A stretch of DNA of 5,354 bases, taken from assembly GCA_016649455.1 (NCBI GenBank), contig JAENXO010000214.1, forward strand, positions 1-5,354, given 5' to 3'. This DNA comes from Gemmatimonadota bacterium. GTDB taxonomy: Bacteria; Gemmatimonadota; Gemmatimonadetes; Palauibacterales; Palauibacteraceae. Below the pieces are notes generated by a model. The model had not been told where the DNA came from. It saw nothing but the letters and a program-made list of their open reading frames with translations, and did no database searches. This document shows positions 1 through 5,354 of this stretch, in pieces (the stretch's first letter is position 1; every line of letters starts with the position of its first letter). The position numbers were made by a program, and so were the translations under genes.

Positions 1-426
1 CAGCTGACCCTCAGCCTCTCCGACGGCAGCTCCATGCTTTTCGAGCCGCTGCCGACCTCCGCGGCGCTCGGCGGATCGGAGACCCTGGGCGGGTCAAAGT
101 GGGAGGTCAGCGCCTACAACAACGGAAGAGGGGGCGTGACGACCCTCGTGGCGGCCACGCGAATGTCGGTCGCGTTCGGCGAGGACGGGACCGTCTCCGG
201 TTCCTCCGGCTGCAACACGTTCAGCGGGACCTACACGGCCGATGATTCGTCGATCGAGCTGGGCCCCGCGGCATCCACACAGAAGATGTGCGCCGCGGAG
301 GGCGTGATGGAACAGGAGGAGCAGTTCCTCGCCGCTCTCGCCGCCTCATCGATATATGAGATTCGCGGGCACCGGTTGCAGCTGCGAAATGCGGATGGGG
401 CACTGCAGGTGGATCTGACCCGGTAG
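1..426 (+). CDS. META (HslJ-like) domain protein, 3' end of a gene with at least two META domains
   Basis: The reading frame is open from the first base, so the gene starts upstream of the window; 141 residues are visible. Residues about 34-141 form a complete META/HslJ-type domain (DUF306). It begins at the usual Trp (W34), has the signature SGCNTFSGTY (C71, N72) and a second Cys in TQKMC (C97), followed by the E..FL.AL helix and a closing beta strand with the pattern L.L.N.DG.L. The first 18 visible residues (QLTLSLSDGSSMLFEPLP) repeat that closing-strand pattern, so they look like the tail of a preceding META domain joined by a Gly/Ser-rich linker. Proteins of this family are usually exported or outer-membrane associated; HslJ of E. 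coli is linked to heat shock and novobiocin resistance, but a biochemical activity is not established. The signal sequence would lie outside the window. Tandem stops TAG-TGA (424-429) end the gene. Family assignment is firm, role is unknown. Confidence 0.88.
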   Translation, partial: QLTLSLSDGSSMLFEPLPTSAALGGSETLGGSKWEVSAYNNGRGGVTTLVAATRMSVAFGEDGTVSGSSGCNTFSGTYTADDSSIELGPAASTQKMCAAEGVMEQEEQFLAALAASSIYEIRGHRLQLRNADGALQVDLTR

Positions 427-431
427 TGAAT

Positions 432-462
432 CAGGGCGGGTGGCGCTCGCCGCCCGCCCCTG
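432..462. terminator. Hairpin between convergent genes, probable bidirectional terminator
   Basis: Positions 432-444 pair with 449-462: a 13-pair, nearly all G:C stem with one bulged C (457), one T-G wobble (441/452) and a four-base loop GCTC. It lies 5 bases after the META gene stop and 6 bases after the ChaN stop on the other strand. A stem works equally in both transcripts. Neither side has a clear T tract after the stem, so it is not a textbook intrinsic terminator; many GC-rich bacteria use such U-poor hairpins, or the hairpin may only protect 3' ends. Confidence 0.65.
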
Positions 463-468
463 CCTCGA

Positions 469-1557
469 CTAGCGCTTCTCCCGTTCAGCCAGGAACTGCC
501 GGCACTCGATCTCCTCGAGCGTGCGTGACTGATCGGTCTGGATGACGAAGTCGCCCCATTCGCCCTCGGGTGCGGGCTCGAAAGTGTCGACGTCTTCCAC
601 CGGCTGCATCGAGATGATCAGCCTGCTCGTGCCCGGCCGATAAGCCTCGAGGTGCTCGGGCGTGCCCGTGCCGCGCTCGACGTGGAACCCGCCGACCATG
701 TGCAGCACGAGGGCGTCGGGGTGATCGGCCAGGTACTCCGAGATCCAATAGCCCATCGACGCGTCCCACAGCACCTGGCTGTCCATCTGGTTTCCCATGT
801 TGCCATGGGACCCGGCAGGCGCGCGGGCCACGGCCTCTTCGCCCTCGGCGAGCAGCTGCTCGACCGGGATGCCGCACTTCATCCCCTCTTCTTCCATTAC
901 CTCGGAGATCACCTCGATCCACTGCTTCCGATACTCGTCTGAGGCCTTGCCGTAGGGGAGGGGAGGCAGGCTCGCCTTCGCCTCGGCCGACATCTCGTCC
1001 AGCGACTCGCGCCCGAGCCTGGTGACCCGGTTCGCGTAGCGCCGCGGGGCGTTGGCGGCGATCACGGCGAGGTCGACCTCCTTCGCGAAATCGACCATCG
1101 GGCGGTAGTCCGTCTCGTAGCGGGGCCATGGCCGGCCGTCCGCCTTGAACGCGCGGTTGGTGATCAGATCGGCCAGGTACTCGTCCACGATCGGCTGCGT
1201 GTCGCGCTGGAAGAACTCGAGCGACAGGGCCACCGGCCGCGCGTCGGCGGTCGCCGGGTCGCCGTACGCCTCGAACGCCCGCTTCCACAGCTCGGCCTCG
1301 AGCATGTGCTGGGTGGGGTCGTCGTGTGTCTCGCCCACGAACACGACCGTGTGCGGGGCCATCGCAGCGACGATGTCGTCCAGCGTCGCCGGCTCTCCCG
1401 CGCCGGTGAACACGCGGTATTCACCGGCCACGTAGGCGGTGTCATCCGCGGTCGGGACGCCGGGCGTGGAATCCTGGGCCAGGGTGGGGAGCGGCGCTGC
1501 TGCCGCGAGCAGGAGCAGGGCGATGGACGGAGCTGTGAGCTTCAGTTTGGCATTCAT
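469..1557 (-). CDS. Exported ChaN/Tiki-like family protein (haem-binding-uptake domain, DUF399)
   Basis: The 362-residue product starts with a signal peptide: basic MNAKLK, a hydrophobic core (residues 8-23) and a likely signal peptidase I site after TLA (27). The mature part matches the ChaN/Cofac_haem_bdg family: VFVGETHDDPTQH (72-84, with G75-E76-T77-H78), LSLEFFQRDTQ (111-121), the DYRPMVDFAKE and AANAPRRYANRV segments (150-178), and the late histidine motif GGFHVERG (289-296, H292). Known ChaN of Campylobacter is an iron-regulated outer-membrane lipoprotein that binds haem; the fold is also shared with TraB/Tiki-type proteins, some thought to be metalloproteases. There is no lipobox Cys here, so this one is probably soluble in the periplasm. 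Two cysteines (in MKCGIP and IECRQF) could form a disulfide. I chose ATG at 1557 because the signal peptide follows it directly; a GTG at 1605 would add 16 polar residues in front. It lies 63 bases after the USP gene on the same strand. Substrate or ligand is unproven. Confidence 0.85.
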   Translation of the reverse strand: MNAKLKLTAPSIALLLLAAAAPLPTLAQDSTPGVPTADDTAYVAGEYRVFTGAGEPATLDDIVAAMAPHTVVFVGETHDDPTQHMLEAELWKRAFEAYGDPATADARPVALSLEFFQRDTQPIVDEYLADLITNRAFKADGRPWPRYETDYRPMVDFAKEVDLAVIAANAPRRYANRVTRLGRESLDEMSAEAKASLPPLPYGKASDEYRKQWIEVISEVMEEEGMKCGIPVEQLLAEGEEAVARAPAGSHGNMGNQMDSQVLWDASMGYWISEYLADHPDALVLHMVGGFHVERGTGTPEHLEAYRPGTSRLIISMQPVEDVDTFEPAPEGEWGDFVIQTDQSRTLEEIECRQFLAEREKR

Positions 1558-1564
1558 GAAGCGG

Positions 1565-1570
1565 ATGATA
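1565..1570 (-). promoter_or_regulatory. Candidate -10 element for the ChaN-like gene (possible leaderless start)
   Basis: Read on the minus strand, TATCAT lies exactly 7 bases before the ATG at 1557, which would put transcription start at or one base before the start codon. No Shine-Dalgarno sequence is visible between them (CCGCTTC). No good -35 hexamer lies 16-18 bases upstream, so this rests on the -10 match, its spacing and the absence of an SD. Confidence 0.35.
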
Positions 1571-1620
1571 GCACGGTGATCGGTCCGTCGGGAGACGGCC
1601 GTCACGCATCGCCCGCCCGA

Positions 1621-2049
1621 CTACCTCGTCGGCACCACCAGCACCGGCACCGGAGACTTCCGGATCACGCCCGCCGATACGCTTCCCACTACCAGGTCGA
1701 ACAGCTTCCCGCGGCCGTGCGACCCGACGACGATCACCTCGGCGCCGACCCTCTCTGCTTCGTTCAGGATCGTCTCGATCGTCGGCCCCTGGACCAGCAG
1801 CGCCGTCACCCGGTGACCTGAGTCGCGCAGGCGTCCGGCGAGACTCTGAATCATCTCGTGTTCGCGGTGAAACTCGTCCGCGACCTGGAGCCGCACCTCG
1901 TCGGGGCCCGCCTCGTAGCCCACGAACGATGGATCCGGCTCCGCGACGTGCAGCAGGAAGATCTCGCGGTTGGGCGCGGCCAGCCGGCCGACGATCTCCA
2001 GCTGGTCGTCGGTCACACTCGAAAAGTCGAGGGCTACGAGGAGGCTCAC
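1621..2049 (-). CDS. Universal stress protein (UspA family, ATP-binding type)
   Basis: The 142-residue product is a single USP domain of normal length. It opens with the first beta strand and acidic residue VSLLVALD (D8) and ends with the full nucleotide-binding signature G-x2-G-x9-G-S: G109, G112, G122, S123, followed by the closing strand SPVPVLVVPTR. That signature marks the ATP-binding USP subgroup, generally cytoplasmic dimers induced by growth arrest or stress and acting as regulators or chaperone-like factors; the partner here is unknown. GTG at 2049 is chosen because the conserved domain begins there. It overlaps the stop of the SGNH gene by four bases (GTGA), and a GGAG Shine-Dalgarno lies 8 bases upstream. 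The open frame continues upstream to 2241, but that stretch is antisense-like sequence within the SGNH gene. The overlap implies translational coupling with the acyltransferase genes. Confidence 0.93.
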   Translation of the reverse strand: MSLLVALDFSSVTDDQLEIVGRLAAPNREIFLLHVAEPDPSFVGYEAGPDEVRLQVADEFHREHEMIQSLAGRLRDSGHRVTALLVQGPTIETILNEAERVGAEVIVVGSHGRGKLFDLVVGSVSAGVIRKSPVPVLVVPTR

Positions 2050-3185
2050 GTTCCCATCTCCGGTCGGTTGATTCCGCGCTCCGCCATCCGCTGCTTCAAT
2101 ATACCGACCAGAGATCGGGTCCACCGCTCCTTGTCCCGCGAGCTGATGTGCGACCATTCGGGCGTCTTCACGTCGGACAGCTCCGGATAGTCCTCGAAGT
2201 GGACTCCGACGGCGTCGGCGGCTCCAATGATCGGCTCCCACACGCGCTCCCGTGGTGTGGCCTGACGCTCGAACTCCCGGAACCAGTCGCTCGACGGCGG
2301 TCGGATGAATACGACCTCTCCGCCCCGGGCCCTGATTGCTTCGACGTCGCGGGCGATGTTCGCCAGCAGTTCCTCGAACGCGGCGCGAGCCACGTCTTCC
2401 GGCGGCGGAGGAGGGAGGTGTTCGAGGATCGCCTGCCAGGTCGATGTGACGATCGTGTTGTAGGCGGGGTCGTCTTCAACCTTGTTCCACATGTCGGCCT
2501 GCCGGTCCCGCCGCATGTTCTCGATCTTACGGACCTCCGGCTCCTGGTAGGGCGCGCCCTCGCGCTCAGGCCACCAGGCCTGACGATCAAGTACCGTGAA
2601 CAGGCGGGTGTCGAAATTGTAGAACGCGAAGCTGCGCTCCAGCGGGTACGACAGTTTCTGCCCGGCCCACTGGGACGGGGTCTCCTTGTGGTACCGCTCC
2701 AGGGCTTCGGCCCGCGCTCCAATCCCCGGCATCAGCGTCAAAGGCGGTGTCACCCCGACGACCAGCAGGCCCCGGAAGTCCTCGTCCTCCGCGATGTCGG
2801 TGAGGATCGGAAGCGGATTTGAGCCCTCGAGCGCCAGCTGCACCCCGTGCACGCCGGTGAGCTCCTCCCACACATCGAGGTCAATGTCGAACAGGGTGCG
2901 CGAGGAGCCGATGAAGGCCGTCGCGCCCGGCTCCGGGCGATCGAGCCGGCGCCGTGCCTCGGCCCACTGGCCGTCGTGATTCCCGTACGAAGGCACGTAC
3001 TGCTCCGAACGCCAGAACGCCTCCCAGCCCGTGAGCGCCACCGCGAACAGGACGACGGCCACGATGGCGGTCGCCGGCCAGCGGACGTCGGGAATCGGCC
3101 GGTGGATGACGGGATCAGCGTCGCGCACCGGGGTCGGACTCACGCCCGGGCCGCCGGGCTCAGAACTGGAAGTAGATGAAGGCAT
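2046..3185 (-). CDS. Membrane-anchored SGNH-type protein, probable O-acyltransferase partner of the MBOAT
   Basis: The 379-residue product has a Ser/Pro-rich cytoplasmic tail (1-35), one transmembrane helix (about 36-57, WPATAIVAVVLFAVALTGW) and a long extracytoplasmic domain. SGNH-like marks are a strand plus nucleophile motif AFIGSSRTLFD (90-100; candidate Ser94), a G-x-N-type segment EGSNPLP (120-126; N123), a strand VVFIRPP before the C-terminal third, and a late EWSHISSRD (343-351) where H346 sits like the catalytic His of the D-x-x-H block. Asp is replaced by Glu343 there. Proteins of this layout beside an MBOAT (AlgJ/AlgX, PatB, DltD types) move the acyl group from the MBOAT to a polymer outside the membrane. 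Start ATG 3185 has a good AAGGAAG site and overlaps the MBOAT 3' end by 26 bases. Overall similarity to any named member is too low to name it by eye. A carbohydrate esterase role is the main alternative. Confidence 0.75.
   Translation of the reverse strand: MPSSTSSSEPGGPGVSPTPVRDADPVIHRPIPDVRWPATAIVAVVLFAVALTGWEAFWRSEQYVPSYGNHDGQWAEARRRLDRPEPGATAFIGSSRTLFDIDLDVWEELTGVHGVQLALEGSNPLPILTDIAEDEDFRGLLVVGVTPPLTLMPGIGARAEALERYHKETPSQWAGQKLSYPLERSFAFYNFDTRLFTVLDRQAWWPEREGAPYQEPEVRKIENMRRDRQADMWNKVEDDPAYNTIVTSTWQAILEHLPPPPPEDVARAAFEELLANIARDVEAIRARGGEVVFIRPPSSDWFREFERQATPRERVWEPIIGAADAVGVHFEDYPELSDVKTPEWSHISSRDKERWTRSLVGILKQRMAERGINRPEMGT
2058..2062 (-). promoter_or_regulatory. Shine-Dalgarno site that fixes the USP start
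   Basis: On the minus strand CGGAG is followed by 8 bases and then GTG at 2049. It lies inside the last codons of the SGNH gene, and supports the GTG rather than longer in-frame starts. Confidence 0.7.
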
Positions 3186-4584
3186 TGCCGCTTCCTTGGG
3201 TGATCACGATCGCGAACAGCATTCCCGCCCACGCCAGTCCCGTGAGCCACCACGGGGTCTTCGCCACGACTTCCTCCAGCCGACGGTTCCGCATGAACCA
3301 GTGCACCACCAGGATCCCGATCGTCACGGCGACGACCCGGATCGCGAGGTGCGAGCCCAGCACGAGCTCGGCTCCTTCGGCTCCGAACCCGAGCATCGCG
3401 CCGGTCAGGCTCCAGGCGGTGCCGAAGTCCTGCGCCCGGAAGAACACCCAGGTCAGATTGACGAGGAAGTAGGTCAGCAGGCCGAGGCCCAGCTTGAACC
3501 CGAAGCTTTTCGCGATCGCCGCGCCGCCGTAGCGCCCCTGCAGGAAGCGCTCGACTCCGAGGTAGAATCCGTGCAGCCCCCCCCAGATCACGAAGGTCCA
3601 GGCGGCGCCGTGCCACAGGCCGCCGAGCAGCATCGTCACCATCAGGTTCACCTGGGTCCGCTGCCAGCCCTTCCGGTTGCCGCCGAGCGGGATGTACAGG
3701 TAGTCACGCAGCCAGGTCGACAGCGAGATGTGCCACCGGCGCCAGAAGTCCGAGAACCCGATTGCGGCGTACGGAAAACGGAAGTTGTCGGGCAGGGAAA
3801 AGCCCAGACACAGGGCGATCCCGATCGCCGCGGTCGAGTAGCCCGCGAAGTCGGAGAAGATCTGCCCGGAGAATGCCAGCGTGCCCAGCCATGCGTCGGT
3901 GAACGGGACTGCCTTGTCGGCCCCGAACACTGCGTCGACGGCCGGGGCGAGGGCGCCGTCGGCGATCACGACTTTCTCGAACAGGCCGAGGGTCATCAGG
4001 CCGAGTCCCCACAGCAACTGGTTCCGGCTCGCGCGCACCGGCGCCTGGAATTGCGGAATAAGTTGTGTCGGGCGAACAATCGGCCCAGCAACGAGTTGTG
4101 GGAAGAACGTGACAAACAGGGCGAAGTCGAGCAGCGAGTCGGCCGGCTTCGCCCGACGGAGATACACATCCAGCGAGTAGGCCAGCGTCTGGAAGGTGTA
4201 GAACGAGATCCCGACGGGCAGCACGATGTCCCAGCCCGGAGCCGTCCAGGTCACTCCGATGGTCGACATCAAGGCGGCCCAGTTCTCGAGCAGGAACCCG
4301 CCGTACTTGAAGTAGCCGAGCATGCCGAGATTGACGGCGAGGCTGACCCCGAGCAGCGCCCGGCGGCGCGACTGACGGTCCGTTTCGTAAATCCGCCGCG
4401 CCACCCACCAGTCGACCATCGTCGAGAGCCACAGCAGCAGGACGAAGGGGGGATTCCAGGCCGCGTAGAACACGTAGCTGGCGATCAGGAGGTTGACCTT
4501 CTTGGCCTTCCACGGCAGCGGCGCGTTGTGCAGCGCCAGCACGATCGCGAAGAAGACGACGAAGGTCAGGGAGTTGAACAGCAA
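3160..4584 (-). CDS. AlgI-like MBOAT family O-acyltransferase
   Basis: The 474-residue polytopic membrane protein has the AlgI-family layout throughout: N-terminal LFNSLTFVVFF, the SYVFYAAWNP segment, YFKYGGFL, LPVGISFYTFQTLAYSLDVY (about 122-141), FFPQLVAGPI, FSDFWRRWHISLSTWLRDYLYIPLGG with H285, the signature LLGGLWHGAAW with the probable catalytic H325, WGGLHG with H338, and the characteristic C-terminus FIYFQF. AlgI and relatives take an acyl group (usually acetyl) from a cytoplasmic donor and pass it through the membrane to a periplasmic partner that modifies alginate, peptidoglycan, teichoic acid or another polymer. The target here is unknown. I choose TTG 4584 as start: it gives the family's usual MLFNSLTF beginning and has AGGAGA 9 bases upstream. 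A start at TTG 4659 would add 25 mostly polar residues. It is the first gene of the minus-strand operon and is followed by its likely SGNH partner. Confidence 0.92.
   Translation of the reverse strand: MLFNSLTFVVFFAIVLALHNAPLPWKAKKVNLLIASYVFYAAWNPPFVLLLWLSTMVDWWVARRIYETDRQSRRRALLGVSLAVNLGMLGYFKYGGFLLENWAALMSTIGVTWTAPGWDIVLPVGISFYTFQTLAYSLDVYLRRAKPADSLLDFALFVTFFPQLVAGPIVRPTQLIPQFQAPVRASRNQLLWGLGLMTLGLFEKVVIADGALAPAVDAVFGADKAVPFTDAWLGTLAFSGQIFSDFAGYSTAAIGIALCLGFSLPDNFRFPYAAIGFSDFWRRWHISLSTWLRDYLYIPLGGNRKGWQRTQVNLMVTMLLGGLWHGAAWTFVIWGGLHGFYLGVERFLQGRYGGAAIAKSFGFKLGLGLLTYFLVNLTWVFFRAQDFGTAWSLTGAMLGFGAEGAELVLGSHLAIRVVAVTIGILVVHWFMRNRRLEEVVAKTPWWLTGLAWAGMLFAIVITQGSGNAFIYFQF
3191..3197 (-). promoter_or_regulatory. 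Shine-Dalgarno site of the SGNH gene
   Basis: Minus-strand AAGGAAG ends 5 bases before ATG 3185 (GGAA ends 6 bases before it) and lies inside the coding region of the MBOAT gene. This supports the 26-base overlapping start and translational coupling. Confidence 0.7.
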
Positions 4585-4593
4585 AGGCGGAAC

Positions 4594-4599
4594 TCTCCT
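4594..4599 (-). promoter_or_regulatory. Shine-Dalgarno site that fixes the MBOAT TTG start
   Basis: Minus-strand AGGAGA is followed by 9 bases (GTTCCGCCT) and TTG at 4584. It is the strongest ribosome site in the window and decides between this start and the upstream TTG at 4659. Confidence 0.7.
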
Positions 4600-4702
4600 G
4601 ATTTCAGGGTCTGTGCGTTCTGACTGTCGGTTTTTCCGCAGCCTCGGTAGCCGGCCCAAGGTCTAATCAAGGTGGGGAAGAGTGCGCAAGGGGACGCGCA
4701 GG

Positions 4703-4731
4703 TTGGCAGATCGCCGAAAATCTCCTATCCT
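4703..4731 (+). promoter_or_regulatory. Sigma70-type promoter of the sensor gene, predicted leaderless
   Basis: TTGGCA (4703-4708, 5 of 6 matches to the -35 consensus) is separated by exactly 17 bases from TATCCT (4726-4731, 4 of 6 to the -10 consensus, TAnnnT form). The normal start point 7 bases after the -10 falls on 4738, the G of the GTG start codon. No Shine-Dalgarno lies before that GTG, in keeping with leaderless translation. Confidence 0.6.
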
Positions 4732-4737
4732 CGTGGC

Positions 4738-5354
4738 GTGGATATCCGCACGAAACTCGTGTTCGCGCTCGTCGCGGTGACGCTGGGCAGCCTCACGGCG
4801 TTCGGCTTCGTCATGTACGGGATCGCCGACGGCATGATCAGCAAGAGCACGCAAGACCAGCTCGAAGGCCTGGCTGCGTCAGGCGAGGATGCGCTCGAGA
4901 GCATCGTGGACGGCTGGCAGGAGCGCGTTCAGCTGATCGCCAGTCGGACGCAGCTTCGCGTCAGCCTGCGCGAGTACAACAACTCGGTGGCTTCCGGGGA
5001 CGCCATGCGCATCGGGCGGATCCTCGGGGATGCCGCGACGTCCGTCCACACCGTGTCCGCGCTGGCCGTGTTCGATGTTCGTGGACAGCTGGTGGTGCAG
5101 ATCGGGCTGCGGGCGGACTCGACGCTGGACGCGCTGTCACCCGAGTCATTCCCGGACACGCCTGGCGAAGTCCGTTACCTGGGCGCATACGTCACTGAAG
5201 ACGGGATCCCGCGGGTCGCCTACTCCATGCAGCTCACACTCGATGCCGAGCACGTGGGCTACCTGTTCGTGCTGCTGAACGGGCAGCGGCTCGTCGATCT
5301 TACAACCGACTCCACCGGGCTGGGCCAGACGGGCGAGCTGATGGTCGTGGAGCG
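4738..5354 (+). CDS. Membrane sensor protein, N-terminal part (Cache-like extracytoplasmic domain), truncated by window end
   Basis: The frame is open from GTG 4738 to the last base, giving 205 residues. DIRTKL (2-7) followed by a hydrophobic helix (about 7-29) is the usual N-terminus of sensor kinases and related receptors. Next come a helical stretch with the spacing of dCache sensors (QLEGLAASGEDALESIVDGWQE continuing into RVQLIASRTQLRVSL, about 41-77), a PAS-like beta core VSALAVFDVRGQLVVQIG (107-124), a second beta set (about 146-184), and TDSTGLGQTGELMVVE (190-205), whose TGLG.TGE motif is typical of dCache_1 domains. The second transmembrane helix and output domain lie beyond the window, so it could be a histidine kinase, a diguanylate or adenylate cyclase, a SpoIIE-type phosphatase or a chemoreceptor. 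It is divergent from the MBOAT operon. The start is chosen because the membrane helix follows directly; an in-frame GTG at 4672 would add 22 residues without family support. Confidence 0.82.
   Translation, partial: MDIRTKLVFALVAVTLGSLTAFGFVMYGIADGMISKSTQDQLEGLAASGEDALESIVDGWQERVQLIASRTQLRVSLREYNNSVASGDAMRIGRILGDAATSVHTVSALAVFDVRGQLVVQIGLRADSTLDALSPESFPDTPGEVRYLGAYVTEDGIPRVAYSMQLTLDAEHVGYLFVLLNGQRLVDLTTDSTGLGQTGELMVVE

Larger units (their letters stand above)
4585..4737. other. Divergent intergenic region between the MBOAT operon and the sensor gene
   Basis: These 153 bases separate two genes read outward. The right half holds a good + strand promoter (4703-4731). On the minus strand I see the MBOAT Shine-Dalgarno but no convincing promoter; the best pair, TTGCGC and TTAGAC 17 bases apart (4690-4662), matches consensus poorly. 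No operator-like palindrome longer than trivial stems is visible. Confidence 0.6.

Noticed and set aside
34..36. ATG as the start of the META protein
   Set aside because: The frame is open to base 1 and the preceding residues look like the last strand of another META domain.
485..1288. Minus-strand frame of 267 codons overlapping the ChaN-like gene
   Set aside because: Arg/Gly-rich out-of-frame reading; the alternative frame carries the full ChaN motif set and a signal peptide.
1603..1605. GTG 1605 as the start of the ChaN-like gene
   Set aside because: It would place 16 polar, charged residues before a standard signal peptide and has no good Shine-Dalgarno.
1929..2822. + strand open frame of 297 codons across the SGNH gene
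   Set aside because: Arg/Pro-rich low-information product, antisense to a gene with a membrane helix, SGNH motifs and overlapping operon starts.
3031..4623. Very long + strand open frame (530 codons) antisense to the MBOAT gene
   Set aside because: It is a shadow of the GC-rich codon usage of the MBOAT gene: the product is rich in Gln, Glu, Arg, Pro and His with no domain pattern, while the minus strand shows a complete AlgI-like protein.
4645..4653. Small inverted repeat CGG-TAG-CCG in the divergent intergenic region
   Set aside because: Arms of three bases are expected by chance in GC-rich sequence and do not support an operator or terminator.
4663..4854. Small minus-strand frame (63 codons) in the divergent region
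   Set aside because: It is antisense to the sensor's start and membrane helix, has a charged His/Arg-rich composition and no domain pattern.

Overview
The window is a GC-rich bacterial chromosomal segment (about two-thirds G+C by eye), densely coded, with short intergenic gaps, GTG and TTG starts and overlapping genes. A ChaN-type exported protein and an AlgI-type O-acyltransferase with an SGNH partner suggest a diderm (Gram-negative-type) cell envelope. I cannot name the phylum with confidence. Nothing marks it as mobile: there are no transposases, tRNAs, CRISPR repeats or obvious change of composition.

Layout, left to right: (1) the 3' end of a + strand gene for a tandem META (HslJ-like) domain protein, 1-426. 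(2) A 42-base convergent gap filled by a strong hairpin, 432-462, that probably terminates transcription from both sides. (3) Four minus-strand genes, in transcription order: an AlgI-like MBOAT O-acyltransferase (4584-3160), a membrane-anchored SGNH-type protein (3185-2046), a universal stress protein (2049-1621) and an exported ChaN/Tiki-like protein (1557-469). The first three overlap (26 and 4 bases) and so form a coupled operon. ChaN follows 63 bases later and may be read through or have its own promoter. (4) A divergent 153-base intergenic region. (5) The 5' part of a + strand membrane sensor gene, 4738 to the window end, cut before its output domain. It has a recognisable promoter placed so that the mRNA would begin at the GTG start codon.

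How the genes may work together: MBOAT plus SGNH is the standard two-part machine for O-acylating an extracytoplasmic glycan or polymer (AlgI with AlgJ/AlgX, PatA with PatB, DltB with DltD). The MBOAT moves the acyl group across the inner membrane and the SGNH protein transfers it. The substrate cannot be read from this window because no polysaccharide genes are present. Coupling to a USP, and possibly ChaN, hints at a stress-linked envelope modification unit, but that is inference. I found no clearly new defence, mobile or biosynthetic system. The points most worth checking are the MBOAT-SGNH-USP(-ChaN) unit, two candidate leaderless promoters and start-site corrections.
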